Positions 63,974 to 64,000 of a stretch of 64,000 bases of DNA are shown in pieces. Origin of the DNA: an uncultured Flavobacteriaceae bacterium (lineage in GTDB: Bacteria > Bacteroidota > Bacteroidia > Flavobacteriales > Flavobacteriaceae); assembly GCA_947500575.1 (NCBI GenBank), contig CANMSI010000002.1, forward strand, positions 868,001-932,000. The letters are read 5' to 3'. The position numbers and the translations under genes were made by a program. Numbering within the stretch: the stretch's first letter is position 1; each line of letters starts with the position of its first letter. The notes under the pieces were generated by a model. It did no database searches and was not told the origin of the DNA. It was given only the letters and a program-made list of their open reading frames with translations.

Positions 63974-64000
63974 TTCTAAACCGGCCTTTATATGCTTTTT

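Noticed and set aside
1-64000. tRNA, rRNA, insertion sequences, integrases or attachment sites
   Set aside because: I looked for these by eye and saw none; apart from the paralogous giant genes and internal repeats, no mobile-element signature is visible.

Overview
The window looks like a chromosomal segment from a marine member of the Flavobacteriaceae (Bacteroidota). The reasons are the AT-rich sequence, several upstream regions carrying the Bacteroidota-type promoter (TTG, then TAnnTTTG), two giant secreted proteins ending in type IX secretion (T9SS) sorting domains, LytS/LytTR two-component genes, and a Wza/Wzc/Wzx/Wzy polysaccharide locus with the gene content usual for this family. The taxonomy is inferred from gene content; no rRNA or other marker gene is present.

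Layout. 1-7.2 kb: a 5'-truncated LytTR response regulator, a few small hypothetical genes, a PhnA-like gene, a three-gene minus-strand cluster of exported or membrane proteins, and a TPR histidine kinase / LytTR regulator pair. 7.3-8.1 kb: a PHP-type tyrosine-protein phosphatase, divergent from the kinase. 8.1-27.8 kb: two giant paralogous modular exoproteins (3526 and 2955 residues), both on the minus strand, sharing a nearly identical 2.6-kb 5' segment. 28.2-34.5 kb (minus strand): Wzc-like kinase, Wza-like export lipoprotein, PglF-like 4,6-dehydratase and PglE-like aminotransferase. 34.9-63.5 kb (plus strand): nucleotide-sugar genes, a beta-helix lipoprotein, flippase, polymerase, glycosyltransferases, a heparinase II/III-like lyase, wecB/wecC, a PglC-like initiating transferase, a formyltransferase, a PglD-like acyltransferase, and a closing cassette of ACP, ketoacyl reductase, acyl-activating ligase, LuxE-like and LuxC-like proteins. 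A lipoprotein gene on the minus strand closes the window.

How it works together (inference from families). The locus should make a Wzx/Wzy-dependent acidic capsule or exopolysaccharide. Predicted precursors are UDP-GlcA and UDP-GalA (Ugd and a GlcA 4-epimerase), UDP-GalNAcA (WbpP/TviC-like epimerase and TviB-like dehydrogenase), UDP-ManNAcA (WecB, WecC) and a UDP-4-amino-4,6-dideoxy-GlcNAc derivative (PglF-like, PglE-like) that is N-acylated by a formyltransferase and/or PglD-like enzyme and probably loaded first by the PglC-like transferase. One initiating transferase plus three glycosyltransferases suggests a repeat unit of about four sugars. Wza and Wzc would export the polymer, the PHP phosphatase would reset Wzc, and two lyase-like proteins could trim it. 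The least explained part is the lux-like fatty-acyl reductase cassette at the 3' end, which has no luciferase genes and may make an unusual acyl or aldehyde-derived decoration.
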